DNA of 42,141 nucleotides from a bacterium. Lineage in GTDB: Bacteria > Armatimonadota > Zipacnadia > Zipacnadales > Zipacnadaceae. This document shows positions 33,897-41,412 of the stretch, piece by piece (the stretch's first letter is position 1; every line of letters starts with the position of its first letter). The position numbers were made by a program, and so were the translations under genes. The stretch is taken from assembly GCA_030615605.1 (NCBI GenBank), contig JAUWYY010000020.1:1-42141 (forward strand), given 5' to 3'. Under the pieces are notes generated by a model. The model worked only from the letters and a program-made list of their open reading frames with translations, did no database searches and was not told where the DNA came from.

Positions 33897-34235
33897 CTAA
33901 AGAGCCCCGATATTGTTCCGTCGCTTGGAACGGACAGCCGCGAGAATGGCACTTGCCACGGAGATGGCAAAGATCACGAGGATAACGCATATCTGTGCGT
34001 TGTATCTTGCCTCTATGGCCGCACACTCTGGAGTAGATGGGTCGCAGCGGTATCCAGCCAAAAACGGCCAGAATAGGAATGCTGCCAAGGATAGTGTGGA
34101 TAGAACCCAAGCCGCACTGTACAGAGATTGTCGCAACAGCGCGGCTATTATCAGTAGTGCGAGTACCGTCCCGAGCACCACGCCTAGCCAGAAAAGCCAA
34201 GCAAGCCAACCGGTTGTCAGATCGACAATGTCCAT
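33897..34235 (-). CDS. Small membrane protein, unknown function
   Basis: 112 residues from ATG 34235, which begins MDIVDLTTGWLAWLFW. The open frame extends to a TTG at 34376. The promoter at 34284-34313 predicts an RNA start near 34277, so the shorter form is the right one. Three hydrophobic segments are visible: WLFWLGVVLGTVLALLII, SAAWVLSTLSLAAFLFWPFL and ICVILVIFAISVASAIL. Two cysteines (CDPSTPEC) lie in the loop between the second and third. The C-terminus is basic (RSKRRNN). I recognise no family. The gene converges on the E2 gene (24 bases between stops). Confidence 0.6.
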   Translation of the reverse strand: MDIVDLTTGWLAWLFWLGVVLGTVLALLIIAALLRQSLYSAAWVLSTLSLAAFLFWPFLAGYRCDPSTPECAAIEARYNAQICVILVIFAISVASAILAAVRSKRRNNIGAL

Positions 34236-34283
34236 TTGCCATCCCGGCTTCCCGGAATCGGGTAAATTGGTCCAACTGCTTGA

Positions 34284-34313
34284 ATTGTACCAGTCAAGCA
34301 GACCACCAGTCAA
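34284..34313 (-). promoter_or_regulatory. Promoter of the small membrane protein gene
   Basis: On the minus strand, TTGACT (34313-34308), an 18-base spacer and TACAAT (34289-34284), with TG one base before it. This is the same architecture as the gatC promoter and it decides the start at 34235. Confidence 0.65.
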
Positions 34314-34365
34314 CCGCGCTTGTAGGAAGACAATGCTGTGGAAGACCGAGTTCCTCCCATGCTTC

Positions 34366-34394
34366 TTTACATTCAAGCCGATATGTGATACACT
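34366..34394 (+). promoter_or_regulatory. Candidate rpsO promoter
   Basis: TTTACA (34366-34371), a 17-base spacer and TACACT (34389-34394), with TG at 34386-34387 (extended -10). Confidence 0.5.
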
Positions 34395-34400
34395 TATGAT

Positions 34401-34537
34401 ATCGTCATACTACCCCCTACTGGGATCTCCGCCATTCCGACGGTTGTCTCGGTGCCGGGCAGCACTAAGACTGATGTGTGGCGGCGGCAGCCTGCCGTAC
34501 CCACCGGTGGGCGTTGTAAGGAAAAGAGGTGGGCAGA
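34401..34537 (+). promoter_or_regulatory. Structured rpsO leader, possible S15 autoregulatory RNA
   Basis: The ~137-base leader holds several short hairpins (GTGC/GCAC near 34451-34465, a CGGCA/TGCCG pair near 34487-34499, and the self-complementary CCACCGGTGG at 34501-34510) just before the ribosome site. Ribosomal protein S15 often represses its own mRNA through such leaders. I cannot match it to a specific known class. Confidence 0.3.
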
Positions 34538-34807
34538 TTGGCTCCAGTAACTGAAGAGAAGCGAGAGGTTGTTGACAAGTTCAAGCGACACGAGTCAGAT
34601 ACCGGCTCGCCGGAAGTACAAATTGCCCTGTTGACGGCAAGAATGCAACACCTGAGCGAGCATCTGCAGGAGCATCGCAAAGATCACCACTCGCGGCGCG
34701 GACTGCTGTTGATGGTGGGAAAGCGTCGCAGGCTGCTTAACTATCTGCAGAATACCGACATTGAGCGCTATCGCAAGGTGCTGTCTGAGCTGGGGTTGCG
34801 TCGGTAA
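34538..34807 (+). CDS. rpsO: 30S ribosomal protein S15
   Basis: S15 binds 16S rRNA in the small-subunit platform. TTG 34538 gives 89 residues beginning M-A-P-V-T-E-E-K, the exact family length, with GAGGTG (34526-34531) six bases ahead. GTG 34529 would add three residues. The conserved core is complete: [42 protein letters not shown], and the LGLRR end. It precedes pnp, the classical bacterial arrangement. Confidence 0.96.
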   Translation: MAPVTEEKREVVDKFKRHESDTGSPEVQIALLTARMQHLSEHLQEHRKDHHSRRGLLLMVGKRRRLLNYLQNTDIERYRKVLSELGLRR

Positions 34808-34846
34808 GGCAGTCGTCGGGAACCTGTTAACCACATTTGCCTTGTG

Positions 34847-34869
34847 AAGCGTCTCTTATGCAGACGCTT
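34847..34869 (+). terminator. Hairpin between rpsO and pnp
   Basis: AAGCGTCT (34847-34854) and AGACGCTT (34862-34869) form a perfect 8-bp stem with a seven-base loop. Only three T follow the stem's final T pair, so it is a partial terminator or an RNase processing site, as in the rpsO-pnp spacer of other bacteria. Confidence 0.5.
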
Positions 34870-35032
34870 TCATATAGGACGTACAGACACATAACTAAAA
34901 GACGTCAGAGCCGGAGCTACCAAGCGCGTGTGGGGGACACAGTGAAAGCCGAGCGTTACGGAACGTTCTGTTTTCCCTGTTTCCTCGATGTCGCCTTGGT
35001 TCTCCTTCGGTTCTGGCGGAGGAGGACACAGA

Positions 35033-37195
35033 ATGGTACACCAAGTAAGTTGTGACTGGGCGGGACGCCCGCTCAGCCTCGAGACCGGACGTATGGCCCG
35101 GCAAGCAGAATCTGCAGTACTTGCCAGCTATGGCGACACCGTCGTACTGGTCGCACTAACGATTACTTCCGAACCTCAGGACCTGCCCTTCCTGCCCCTG
35201 CGCGTAGATTTCGAAGAGAAGATGTACGCTGTTGGGCAGATTCCCGGAGGGTTCTTCAAGCGGGAGGGACGGCCCGGTGATGCGGCAATTCTCACCTGCC
35301 GGCGCACAGACCGCCCGATTCGCACACTGCTGCCCGACGGGCTGCGCAATGACGTGCAGGTCATCGCCACGCCACTATCGGCGGATAAGCAGAACTCGAT
35401 AGAGGTCGTTACTATGATTGGCGCCTCGGCGGCGCTGCACCTATCCAGCCTGCCGTTTGCCGGCCCCTTTGGAGTGGTGCAGGTAGGCGTTGACGACGGC
35501 CAGTTCGCCATCAATCCTTCGTTCGAGCAGCTTGAAGCCGGCGACCTTACTCTGCTTATGTCGGCGACAGCCGACGGCATTGTAATGGCGGAGGTCGAAG
35601 CTAAGCAGATTCCTGATGAGACGCTTAGCGAGGCCTTCACAATGGCCCAAGAGGCCTGCCAGCCGGTCGTCCAGCTTATCGAGGAGCTTCGCGATAAGGC
35701 CGGCAAGCCCAAGATTGATTATCCCCTGTGGGAGCCGCGGCCAGAAATTGTTGACTTTGTCGAAGGCGAGTATGCTGATGACCTAGGCAATGCGTTCCAA
35801 ATAGTTGACAAGCTGGAGCGTCAGCAGCAGGTATCCGCCCTGAAGAACGAAATCAATCAGCGGCTGGCTGAGAACCACGAGGATCCCAAGAAGGACATAG
35901 ACGCAGCAGTCAATCAGATCACCAAACGCCTGCTTAAGGAGACCGTACTGAACAAAAAGCGGCGCCTGGATGGGCGAGCATTCTCTGAAGTGCGGCCACT
36001 CAGCAGCGAGGTAGGCCTCGCGCCGCGAGCTCACGGCTCGGGGCTCTTTACCCGTGGTGAGACACAGGTGCTGACGGTGACGACGCTGGGGGCGGTCCGC
36101 GACCAGCAGTTGGTGCGTAGCCTGGAGGAAGAAGAATACCACCGATTTATTCACCATTACAACTTCCCGCCGTTCTCGGTAGGGGAGGTACGGCCACTGC
36201 GGGGTCCGGCCCGGCGCGAGATCGGCCACGGGGCTCTGGCCCAGAAGGCTCTCGAGTGCATGATACCACCCGAGGACGAATGTCCCTATACCGTCCGCCT
36301 CGTCTCTGAGGTACTGGAAAGCAACGGCTCTTCGTCAATGGCCGCGGTGTGTGGCTCGACTCTCGCACTTATGGACGCTGGCATCCAGATAAAGGCGCCG
36401 GTGGCCGGCATCGCCGTGGGACTGATCTACGAAGACGAGGACAACTATGCCCTGCTCACCGACATCCAAGGGCTGGAAGATCACGTTGGGGCAATGGATC
36501 TGAAGGTGGCTGGCAGCCGGGCGGGAGTAACCGCGCTGCAGTTGGATATGAAGGTGCCCGGACTTTCTGCAGATATTCTGGCTGAGGGACTGGCTCAGGC
36601 CCGAGAGGCGCGATTGCATATTCTGGACGCTATGGCGGAGGCAATTGCTTACCCGCGCCAGGAAATGTCTCAGTATGCGCCGCGCATGTTTGCTGTCCGG
36701 ATTAAACCGGATCAGATTGGCATGATCATTGGTCCGGGAGGGAAGAATATCCGAGGCATGGAGGATAAGTACAAAGTTGATATAGACATCGAAGACGATG
36801 GCACTGTGTTCGTCTTTGGTGAGGATGCTGAGAAAGCAGAGCAGGCGCGTGATGAGATTAAGGAGATGACTCGTGAAATCGAAGTCGGCGAGGTAATCAC
36901 CGGAAAAGTTGTCTCTACTACTACCTTCGGCGCCTTTGTCGAAATAGCCCCGGGCCGTGACGGACTGGTGCACATCTCGGAACTGGCCCACGAACACGTT
37001 GCCAAGACCGAGGATGTAGTCAAGGTCGGCGACGAAGTGAGAATCAAGGTCATCGGCATTGATGACCAAGGCAAGGTCCGCCTCAGCCGCAAGGCGCTGC
37101 TGGATTCGCCACCTGGTGGCGCGCGCTCCGACAGTCAGCGGGGCAACGACCGCTCCGGCGGCCGGGGCCGAGGCTATAACCGGAGCAACAAGTAA
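35033..37195 (+). CDS. pnp: Polyribonucleotide nucleotidyltransferase (PNPase)
   Basis: Phosphorolytic 3'-5' exoribonuclease of 720 residues. Two RNase PH domains (about 10-215 and 310-540) flank a helical linker. The second carries the active-site region SNGSSSMAAVCGSTLALMDAG and the DHVGAMDLKVAG aspartates. A KH domain (IIGPGGKNIRGMEDKY) and an S1 domain (GEVITGKVVSTTTFGAFVEI) follow, and the tail is Gly/Arg/Ser-rich. GGAGGAGG ends seven bases before ATG 35033, so the upstream extension of the frame is not used. It is likely co-transcribed with rpsO across a hairpin, and ends at the terminator at 37227. Confidence 0.97.
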   Translation: MVHQVSCDWAGRPLSLETGRMARQAESAVLASYGDTVVLVALTITSEPQDLPFLPLRVDFEEKMYAVGQIPGGFFKREGRPGDAAILTCRRTDRPIRTLLPDGLRNDVQVIATPLSADKQNSIEVVTMIGASAALHLSSLPFAGPFGVVQVGVDDGQFAINPSFEQLEAGDLTLLMSATADGIVMAEVEAKQIPDETLSEAFTMAQEACQPVVQLIEELRDKAGKPKIDYPLWEPRPEIVDFVEGEYADDLGNAFQIVDKLERQQQVSALKNEINQRLAENHEDPKKDIDAAVNQITKRLLKETVLNKKRRLDGRAFSEVRPLSSEVGLAPRAHGSGLFTRGETQVLTVTTLGAVRDQQLVRSLEEEEYHRFIHHYNFPPFSVGEVRPLRGPARREIGHGALAQKALECMIPPEDECPYTVRLVSEVLESNGSSSMAAVCGSTLALMDAGIQIKAPVAGIAVGLIYEDEDNYALLTDIQGLEDHVGAMDLKVAGSRAGVTALQLDMKVPGLSADILAEGLAQAREARLHILDAMAEAIAYPRQEMSQYAPRMFAVRIKPDQIGMIIGPGGKNIRGMEDKYKVDIDIEDDGTVFVFGEDAEKAEQARDEIKEMTREIEVGEVITGKVVSTTTFGAFVEIAPGRDGLVHISELAHEHVAKTEDVVKVGDEVRIKVIGIDDQGKVRLSRKALLDSPPGGARSDSQRGNDRSGGRGRGYNRSNK

Positions 37196-37226
37196 CTACC
37201 TTGCTCCAATAATGGATGAGCCAACA

Positions 37227-37260
37227 GCCCCTGCCAGCATTGCTGGCAGGGGCATTTTTT
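37227..37260 (+). terminator. Rho-independent terminator of pnp
   Basis: GCCCCTGCCAGC (37227-37238) and GCTGGCAGGGGC (37242-37253) form a perfect 12-bp stem with loop ATT, followed by ATTTTTT (37254-37260). Confidence 0.95.
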
Positions 37261-37284
37261 GTTCACTAGACCGTAAGCTATGGC

Positions 37285-38397
37285 TTACTCAATGTAGACC
37301 CGCGGCACTTCAGGACTAATTAGGGTGCAGTGCGTGGGTACAACCACCGTCTGGCCCACCTCAACATCGGGCAAGTCAGTAACATCCACAGCACACTGAT
37401 CCATACCGACCCACCCAATTATCGACGCTTCCTGACCGCCAACGAGCACAACCGCCGGCCTTTGCCGGCCGCGCCACCAGGTATCCCGCCGCCGCGCCAG
37501 GAAGGCCGGCACCAGCGACAGACCCTGTGCGTATCCCAGCGGAAGAGTGGCCACCTGAGTGGGCCTACGGCACACGAATTCCCGGCCAGAGCCAACCGTC
37601 GTACCGGCAGGTACCTCATCAATAGCGATTATGGTACTGCGCAGTTCAAGGGTGTCCGGAGCCAGATCAAGGTTGCGCCGGTTAGCGGCCAGATCGGGCG
37701 GGTACTGGCCGTAAAGCAGCGTGCCGATGCGCACCAAATCCGGGTGACTGTCCGGCGCAGTCAGGAACAACGAACTGGCCGCAGCATGGAAGATTATCGG
37801 TGCACCCAGGTACTGCTGTGCGAGCTTCTTCACGACCGCAGCGAACGCTTGCAGTTCAGAGCCAGTCTTGACCACATCAAGCACACCGCGCACTGAGCTG
37901 GTGTCAGTGCTGTCGAAATGAGTATACACCCCTGTGATATTGAGCTGCGGAAAGCCCGCCGCTATCTGCAAAAGCCTCACCAGATCATCACCTGCGCTGG
38001 GCCGGCCCAAATCAGCATCCACGAATATCTGCGCGATGGCCACCTTTCCACTCTGAGAAGCCGCCTCCCGCAACCAGGCCAGATGATCCTCGGTGGTGAT
38101 GGTGACCGTGACATCCTGCTCGACGGCTGCCCGGCACTGCTCCTCGGTGGGCGGAACAAAGGCCAACGTCGGCGCCGTCACTCCAGCGGCGCGCAGCTTC
38201 ACCGCTTCATCTACATAGCTAACTCCTAACCAGTGTGCGCCGGCCGCAACGCACCGCTCAGCCACTCGCACCATGCCATGCCCATAAGCGTTGCCCTTAA
38301 CCACTGCCATGAGCTGACTATTGTCCAGTCGACTCAACACCGCCCGAACGTTACTGGCAATAGCCGCCAGATTTACGCGCACGTAGGTTGTCGGCAT
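37285..38397 (-). CDS. alr: Alanine racemase
   Basis: PLP enzyme making D-alanine for peptidoglycan. It has 370 residues. The PLP lysine is Lys34 in AVVKGNAYGHG. VDADLGR, GVYTHFDSTD, FHAAASSLFL and RIGTLLYGQYPP mark the barrel. The C-terminal beta domain supplies the catalytic Tyr289 in LPLGYAQGL (the family usually has GYADG, so Asp is replaced by Gln) and MDQCAVDVTD. ATG 38397 has AGGTGG seven bases ahead. The gene is a single unit converging on pnp and divergent from yajC. Confidence 0.95.
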   Translation of the reverse strand: MPTTYVRVNLAAIASNVRAVLSRLDNSQLMAVVKGNAYGHGMVRVAERCVAAGAHWLGVSYVDEAVKLRAAGVTAPTLAFVPPTEEQCRAAVEQDVTVTITTEDHLAWLREAASQSGKVAIAQIFVDADLGRPSAGDDLVRLLQIAAGFPQLNITGVYTHFDSTDTSSVRGVLDVVKTGSELQAFAAVVKKLAQQYLGAPIIFHAAASSLFLTAPDSHPDLVRIGTLLYGQYPPDLAANRRNLDLAPDTLELRSTIIAIDEVPAGTTVGSGREFVCRRPTQVATLPLGYAQGLSLVPAFLARRRDTWWRGRQRPAVVLVGGQEASIIGWVGMDQCAVDVTDLPDVEVGQTVVVPTHCTLISPEVPRVYIE

Positions 38398-38496
38398 TTC
38401 AGTCCACCTGTCTGTACTTCGTCACCGGACCAGGCTAATCCTCTTACACAACAAGGTATGACAGCGCCCAGCACGAATATATGAGCGTGACACACA

Positions 38497-38519
38497 TCCG
38501 GTAGCGATCTATTACCGGA
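38497..38519. repeat. Palindrome between alr and yajC
   Basis: TCCGGTA (38497-38503) and TACCGGA (38513-38519) form a 7-bp perfect inverted repeat with a nine-base spacer in the divergent control region. It may be an operator or a leader hairpin. Confidence 0.35.
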
Positions 38520-38531
38520 GAGGTGAGAAAC

Positions 38532-38624
38532 TTGGCTCAAACAATGCGCGCCGCGTTTCTGCATAAGCTCTTATTCAATTCGGTGAGACCGACACCAATC
38601 AGGGAGCAGACTGACGATGCCTGA
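38532..38624 (+). CDS. Possible 30-residue leader ORF overlapping yajC
   Basis: TTG 38532 is preceded by GAGAGGTGA in correct position. The frame runs LAQTMRAAFLHKLLFNSV and ends at TGA 38624, eight bases into yajC. This would couple translation to yajC. Evidence is only the ribosome site and the overlap, and chance is possible. Confidence 0.25.
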   Translation: MAQTMRAAFLHKLLFNSVRPTPIREQTDDA

Positions 38625-38892
38625 AATCGACTGGCAGACGCTCTGGCCGATGATCGTCTTTGCCGGCGTACTGCTGCTCATGTTTTGGCTGATTGTTATC
38701 CGGCCCCTCCACCGGCAGCAGCGTCGGCACCAGAAGTTGCTGGCCCACATCTCCAAAGGCGATAGAATCGTTACCGCCGGAGGCATCTACGGAACTATTG
38801 TGGAGATACGCGACGAGGAGATTGATGTAGTGGTGGCCGAGGGCTGTGTGATAACGTTTGACCGGCGGGCCGTGCGCAAAACAGTTGGATAG
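38617..38892 (+). CDS. yajC: Preprotein translocase subunit YajC
   Basis: 91 residues with one N-terminal membrane helix (MIVFAGVLLLMFWLIVIRPL), ending in the family's RPxxRQQRRHQ sequence. A conserved beta domain follows (ISKGDRIVTAGGIYGTIVEIRDEEIDV). YajC binds SecDF-type translocase parts in the inner membrane. ATG 38617 follows GGGAG (38600-38604). secD and secF do not follow, and DUF4446 and xerD do, which is an unusual order. Confidence 0.95.
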   Translation: MPEIDWQTLWPMIVFAGVLLLMFWLIVIRPLHRQQRRHQKLLAHISKGDRIVTAGGIYGTIVEIRDEEIDVVVAEGCVITFDRRAVRKTVG

Positions 38893-38922
38893 TCCCAGCA
38901 CGCCCCAACGAGGTGCATACCT

Positions 38923-39420
38923 ATGAGTACGCTCTATCTAGCACTTGGCAGCAGCGTAATTGCCCTGCTGGTGGCGATCGCTGCCTTTCTCGTTGCGTGG
39001 CGTCTGCGGCAGAGGCAGGCCGAAATCACACCCGACACCCGCCGGCTGGCCGCCCAGATGCGGGGCAAGCCGGTGCCGGATGCTCTGGGCGAGGTGATCG
39101 CCCACCTGGAGGACATCTCCCGTCGCCTGACCACCGTCGAGCAGCAGGCACAGCAGCTCGCCGAAGGCTACAGTTCGACCGTACAAAAAGTGGGGCTGAC
39201 TCGCTTTGATCGGGATGAGCAGGTGCGCGGAAATCTAAGCTTCGCTCTCGCCTTGCTAGACGGCTCAGATAGCGGTGTCATCATTACCTCGCTTTACAGC
39301 CCCGAGGGCTGCCGCACATTCTTGCGACCTATACACGAGGGCAAGACCGGCCACGAGCTGCTGCCCGAGGAGCAATTAGCCCTGGCTCGCGCTCTGAGCC
39401 GCGCAGAGGATGTACAGTGA
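38923..39420 (+). CDS. DUF4446 family protein
   Basis: 165 residues: an N-terminal membrane helix (VIALLVAIAAFLVAWRL), a coiled-coil-prone stretch (LGEVIAHLEDISRRLTTVEQ) and the DUF4446 signature STVQKVGLTRFDRDEQVRGN followed by LSFALALLDGSDSGVIITSLY and an acidic helix. The family is known mainly from Gram-positive-side phyla and has no assigned function. ATG 38923 is 30 bases after yajC. The stop overlaps the xerD start (GTGA at 39417-39420), so it is translationally coupled to xerD. Confidence 0.88.
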   Translation: MSTLYLALGSSVIALLVAIAAFLVAWRLRQRQAEITPDTRRLAAQMRGKPVPDALGEVIAHLEDISRRLTTVEQQAQQLAEGYSSTVQKVGLTRFDRDEQVRGNLSFALALLDGSDSGVIITSLYSPEGCRTFLRPIHEGKTGHELLPEEQLALARALSRAEDVQ

Positions 39421-40325
39421 GTCTGCCCGACGGCTTTGCCCAGCAAATTGACCTGCTAACTGAACACCTGGTAGTTGAGCGCGGCCTGGCCAACAACACA
39501 GTGGAGGCCTACCGGCGCGACCTGGAGCAATATGCCCACTTTCTCAACGGCCGGGGCCACGATGGTTTTACCACTGCCCAGCGTGCCGACGCCAATGATT
39601 TCCTCAGCGGCCTACGCCGTGACCAACACCGCTCCTCCGCCACTGTGGCCCGCAAGCTGTCCAGTCTGCGCCAGATGCATCGCTTCCTGGTGCGCGAGGG
39701 GCTTACAGAGACGGATCCAACCGCCAACATAGTCCCGCCCAAGTCGGCTGAGCGGCTGCCCAAGGTGCTAACTGTAGAGGAGTGCCGCGCGCTACTGGAA
39801 GTCCCCGATCGCACCGCCCCTCTGGGGCTGCGCAATGCCGCCATGCTCTGGCTGATGTACGCCTGCGGGCTGCGCGTCTCGGAGCTGGTCAATCTGAGCA
39901 TTCACGATCTCAACTTCGAAGAAGGCATCCTGCGAGTGACGGGCAAGGGCGGTAAGCAGCGGCTGGTGCCAGTGGCGCCGGCGGTGCTTGACCTGGTGCA
40001 AACCTACCTGACAACTGCTCGCCAGGAACAGGTCAAGGACAGTCGTGAGGATGCACTGTTTCTGAGCGTACGGGGCCACGCGATGAGTCGCGTGCGCTTC
40101 TGGAGCATTTTCAAAGAATATGCCCGCCAGGCGGAGCTCGCGCCAGAAGTCTCCCCGCACACGCTCCGGCACTCTTTCGCCACGCACCTACTGGCCGGCG
40201 GCGCCGACCTGCGGGTGATTCAGGAGATGCTGGGGCACAGCTCGCTGAGCACGACCGAAATCTACACACACCTGGCCCCCGAGGACCTGCGCGCGACCTA
40301 CGAGCAAGCCCACCCCCGGGCGTGA
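39417..40325 (+). CDS. xerD: Site-specific tyrosine recombinase XerD-like
   Basis: 302 residues, typical of XerC/XerD, which resolve chromosome dimers at dif. The N-terminal SAM-like domain (to ~108) is followed by the catalytic domain with the complete set Arg153 (GLRVSEL), Lys177 (GKGGKQR), His248 and Arg251 (HTLRHSFATHLL), His274 (LGHSSLSTT) and nucleophile Tyr283 (EIYTHL). GTG 39417 overlaps the DUF4446 stop. No integron or phage genes are near, so this is more likely the housekeeping enzyme. I cannot separate XerC from XerD with certainty. Its last 41 bases are repeated at 41118-41158. Confidence 0.9.
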   Translation: MSLPDGFAQQIDLLTEHLVVERGLANNTVEAYRRDLEQYAHFLNGRGHDGFTTAQRADANDFLSGLRRDQHRSSATVARKLSSLRQMHRFLVREGLTETDPTANIVPPKSAERLPKVLTVEECRALLEVPDRTAPLGLRNAAMLWLMYACGLRVSELVNLSIHDLNFEEGILRVTGKGGKQRLVPVAPAVLDLVQTYLTTARQEQVKDSREDALFLSVRGHAMSRVRFWSIFKEYARQAELAPEVSPHTLRHSFATHLLAGGADLRVIQEMLGHSSLSTTEIYTHLAPEDLRATYEQAHPRA

Positions 40326-40327
40326 AC
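40287..40327 (+). repeat. xerD 3' tail, copy 1 of a degenerate direct repeat
   Basis: The last twelve xerD codons, the stop and two bases after it match 41118-41158 at 34 of 41 positions by my count. Confidence 0.8.
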
Positions 40328-40427
40328 TGCCGCTCAATGAAGGCCTTGTGGTGGCATTCTCTCGGCCCATCGCTGGCCTGACGCCAGTCCCAGTCGCTCC
40401 GCTAGCCAACGAACTACCCCGAAGCTA

Positions 40428-40456
40428 TTGACAATGTCCGCGCAGTATGATATAAT
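40428..40456 (+). promoter_or_regulatory. Perfect consensus promoter of the membrane-protein/XRE pair
   Basis: TTGACA (40428-40433), a 17-base spacer and TATAAT (40451-40456), with TG at 40448-40449. An AT-rich imperfect palindrome covering 40451-40473 overlaps the -10 and could bind the XRE regulator. Confidence 0.85.
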
Positions 40457-40498
40457 TCTAACATTAAGTTATAGATACATCACTAGGGGGTATCGCCA

Positions 40499-40861
40499 AT
40501 GAGTGCTTATAGGCTGCGTTGGTTCGCTCCTGCAGGCCTGCTGGGACTGCTCGGCTTTGTCCTGCACGAGCCCATGCTCTACGCGCTGTTCGGCTTGTTC
40601 GTGTTTACGTCGTTCTTCTGGGTTGACGAGCGCGCCGAGGTCAATCTGGGGCGCGCCGCTGCGTTCGCGTACGTGGTCACCCTAGTCGCGTACATGGTCT
40701 CGATGGTGCTTCTTGTAGTGCTCTCAAGGACCCGGGAACTTACCGGTCTTACCCGGGTCAACCTCCTCGAGATAATCGTGCTGGCGTTTGCGGCTATCTT
40801 CGCCCTGCACATACTCAGCTTCGCACTCAGCTACGAGTATTTCGAACGCAAGGGCGTATAG
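40499..40861 (+). CDS. Small four-helix membrane protein (DUF3796/DUF2178-like)
   Basis: 120 residues with two closely spaced N-terminal membrane segments ([32 protein letters not shown]), a short [16 protein letters not shown] loop, and two more helices. The DER motif between helix pairs, the size and the partner XRE gene two bases downstream are typical of DUF3796/DUF2178 modules. The exact family is inferred. ATG 40499 has GGGGGT upstream. It is expressed from a consensus promoter and is probably controlled by the neighbouring regulator. Confidence 0.75.
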   Translation: MSAYRLRWFAPAGLLGLLGFVLHEPMLYALFGLFVFTSFFWVDERAEVNLGRAAAFAYVVTLVAYMVSMVLLVVLSRTRELTGLTRVNLLEIIVLAFAAIFALHILSFALSYEYFERKGV

Positions 40862-40863
40862 AC

Positions 40864-41076
40864 ATGATGAAGACACGTATCCGAGAGTTGCGGGCCCGCT
40901 ACGAGCTAACACAAGATAAGTTGGCTGATCTGGTGGGTGTGCGCAGAGAGACTATCGTGCATCTGGAGCGGGGGCGGTACAATCCGTCATTGGGCCTGGC
41001 GTATCGCGTTGCCCGCGTATTGCACAGCAGGATCGAGGAGGTCTTCATCTTTGATGAGGAGGAAGGTATTCGATGA
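40864..41076 (+). CDS. XRE-family helix-turn-helix regulator (YozG-like)
   Basis: 70 residues, a single HTH domain: [21 protein letters not shown] forms the first helices, [20 protein letters not shown] the recognition region, and [18 protein letters not shown] the closing helix. Such one-domain regulators pair with small membrane proteins in many Gram-positive-type genomes and usually repress their own operon. ATG at 40864 (ATG ATG) is two bases after the membrane protein stop. Confidence 0.94.
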   Translation: MMKTRIRELRARYELTQDKLADLVGVRRETIVHLERGRYNPSLGLAYRVARVLHSRIEEVFIFDEEEGIR

Positions 41077-41105
41077 GATTGCCCCACTTTCACGCAACGG
41101 CATAG

Positions 41106-41156
41106 ATGAGCAGCACCCTCCGCCAGACCTACGAAGAAACCCACTCCCGGGCGTGA
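41106..41156 (+). pseudogene. Relic of a xerC/xerD 3' end
   Basis: The frame ATG 41106 to TGA 41156 reads MSSTLRQTYEETHSRA. Its last twelve residues align with the XerD end LRATYEQAHPRA, and the DNA (41118-41158) matches the xerD tail at 34 of 41 bases, including the stop. The rest of the gene is absent. It is the remnant of a second recombinase gene or of a local duplication. Confidence 0.75.
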
Positions 41157-41349
41157 ACGGGGCCCCCAACCTGGTATCAAAGCAATCCACCAAGAGGACC
41201 GTATTCCCGCCCCTCCAAGAGCCGGCGGGGCAGCACGGACACACCGTTTCACAGTTGGGCTGACGGCGAACGCTCGCGGACATTGTGTGTACTGCGCAAG
41301 CACCTCTCGTCGCCAATAAGCCTCCCGAGGAACATTTCCGAAAGAGTAC

Positions 41350-41378
41350 TTGACAATATGTGGTGTATAGTGTATACT
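41350..41378 (+). promoter_or_regulatory. Promoter of the GntR/DUF1648 pair
   Basis: TTGACA (41350-41355), a 17-base spacer and TATACT (41373-41378). The -10 lies inside the operator palindrome at 41370-41390. Confidence 0.8.
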
Positions 41379-41390
41379 TACAGCATACAC
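41363..41390. promoter_or_regulatory. Probable GntR/YtrA operator
   Basis: GTGTATACTTACAGCATACA plus C (41370-41390) is a palindrome with eight of ten arm pairs. The half site GTGTATA occurs again directly upstream (41363-41369). It overlaps the -10 box, which fits autorepression by the GntR protein encoded next. Confidence 0.65.
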
Positions 41391-41412
41391 AGCATCTGAT
41401 TGGAGGTTCCCG

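Larger units (their letters stand above)
41077..41412 (+). other. Intergenic region with xerD relic and GntR control sequences
   Basis: 336 bases. It holds the xerD-tail relic (41106-41156), ~190 bases without recognisable content, then the promoter and operator of the GntR gene. Confidence 0.5.

Noticed and set aside
33913..34554. 213-codon plus-strand frame opposite the small membrane protein and running into rpsO
   Set aside because: It lacks hydrophobic or domain patterns. The minus frame has three clean membrane helices and a promoter that fits its start.
34808..35032. 72-codon frame in the rpsO-pnp spacer
   Set aside because: It has no ribosome site, covers the spacer hairpin and has no recognisable domain.
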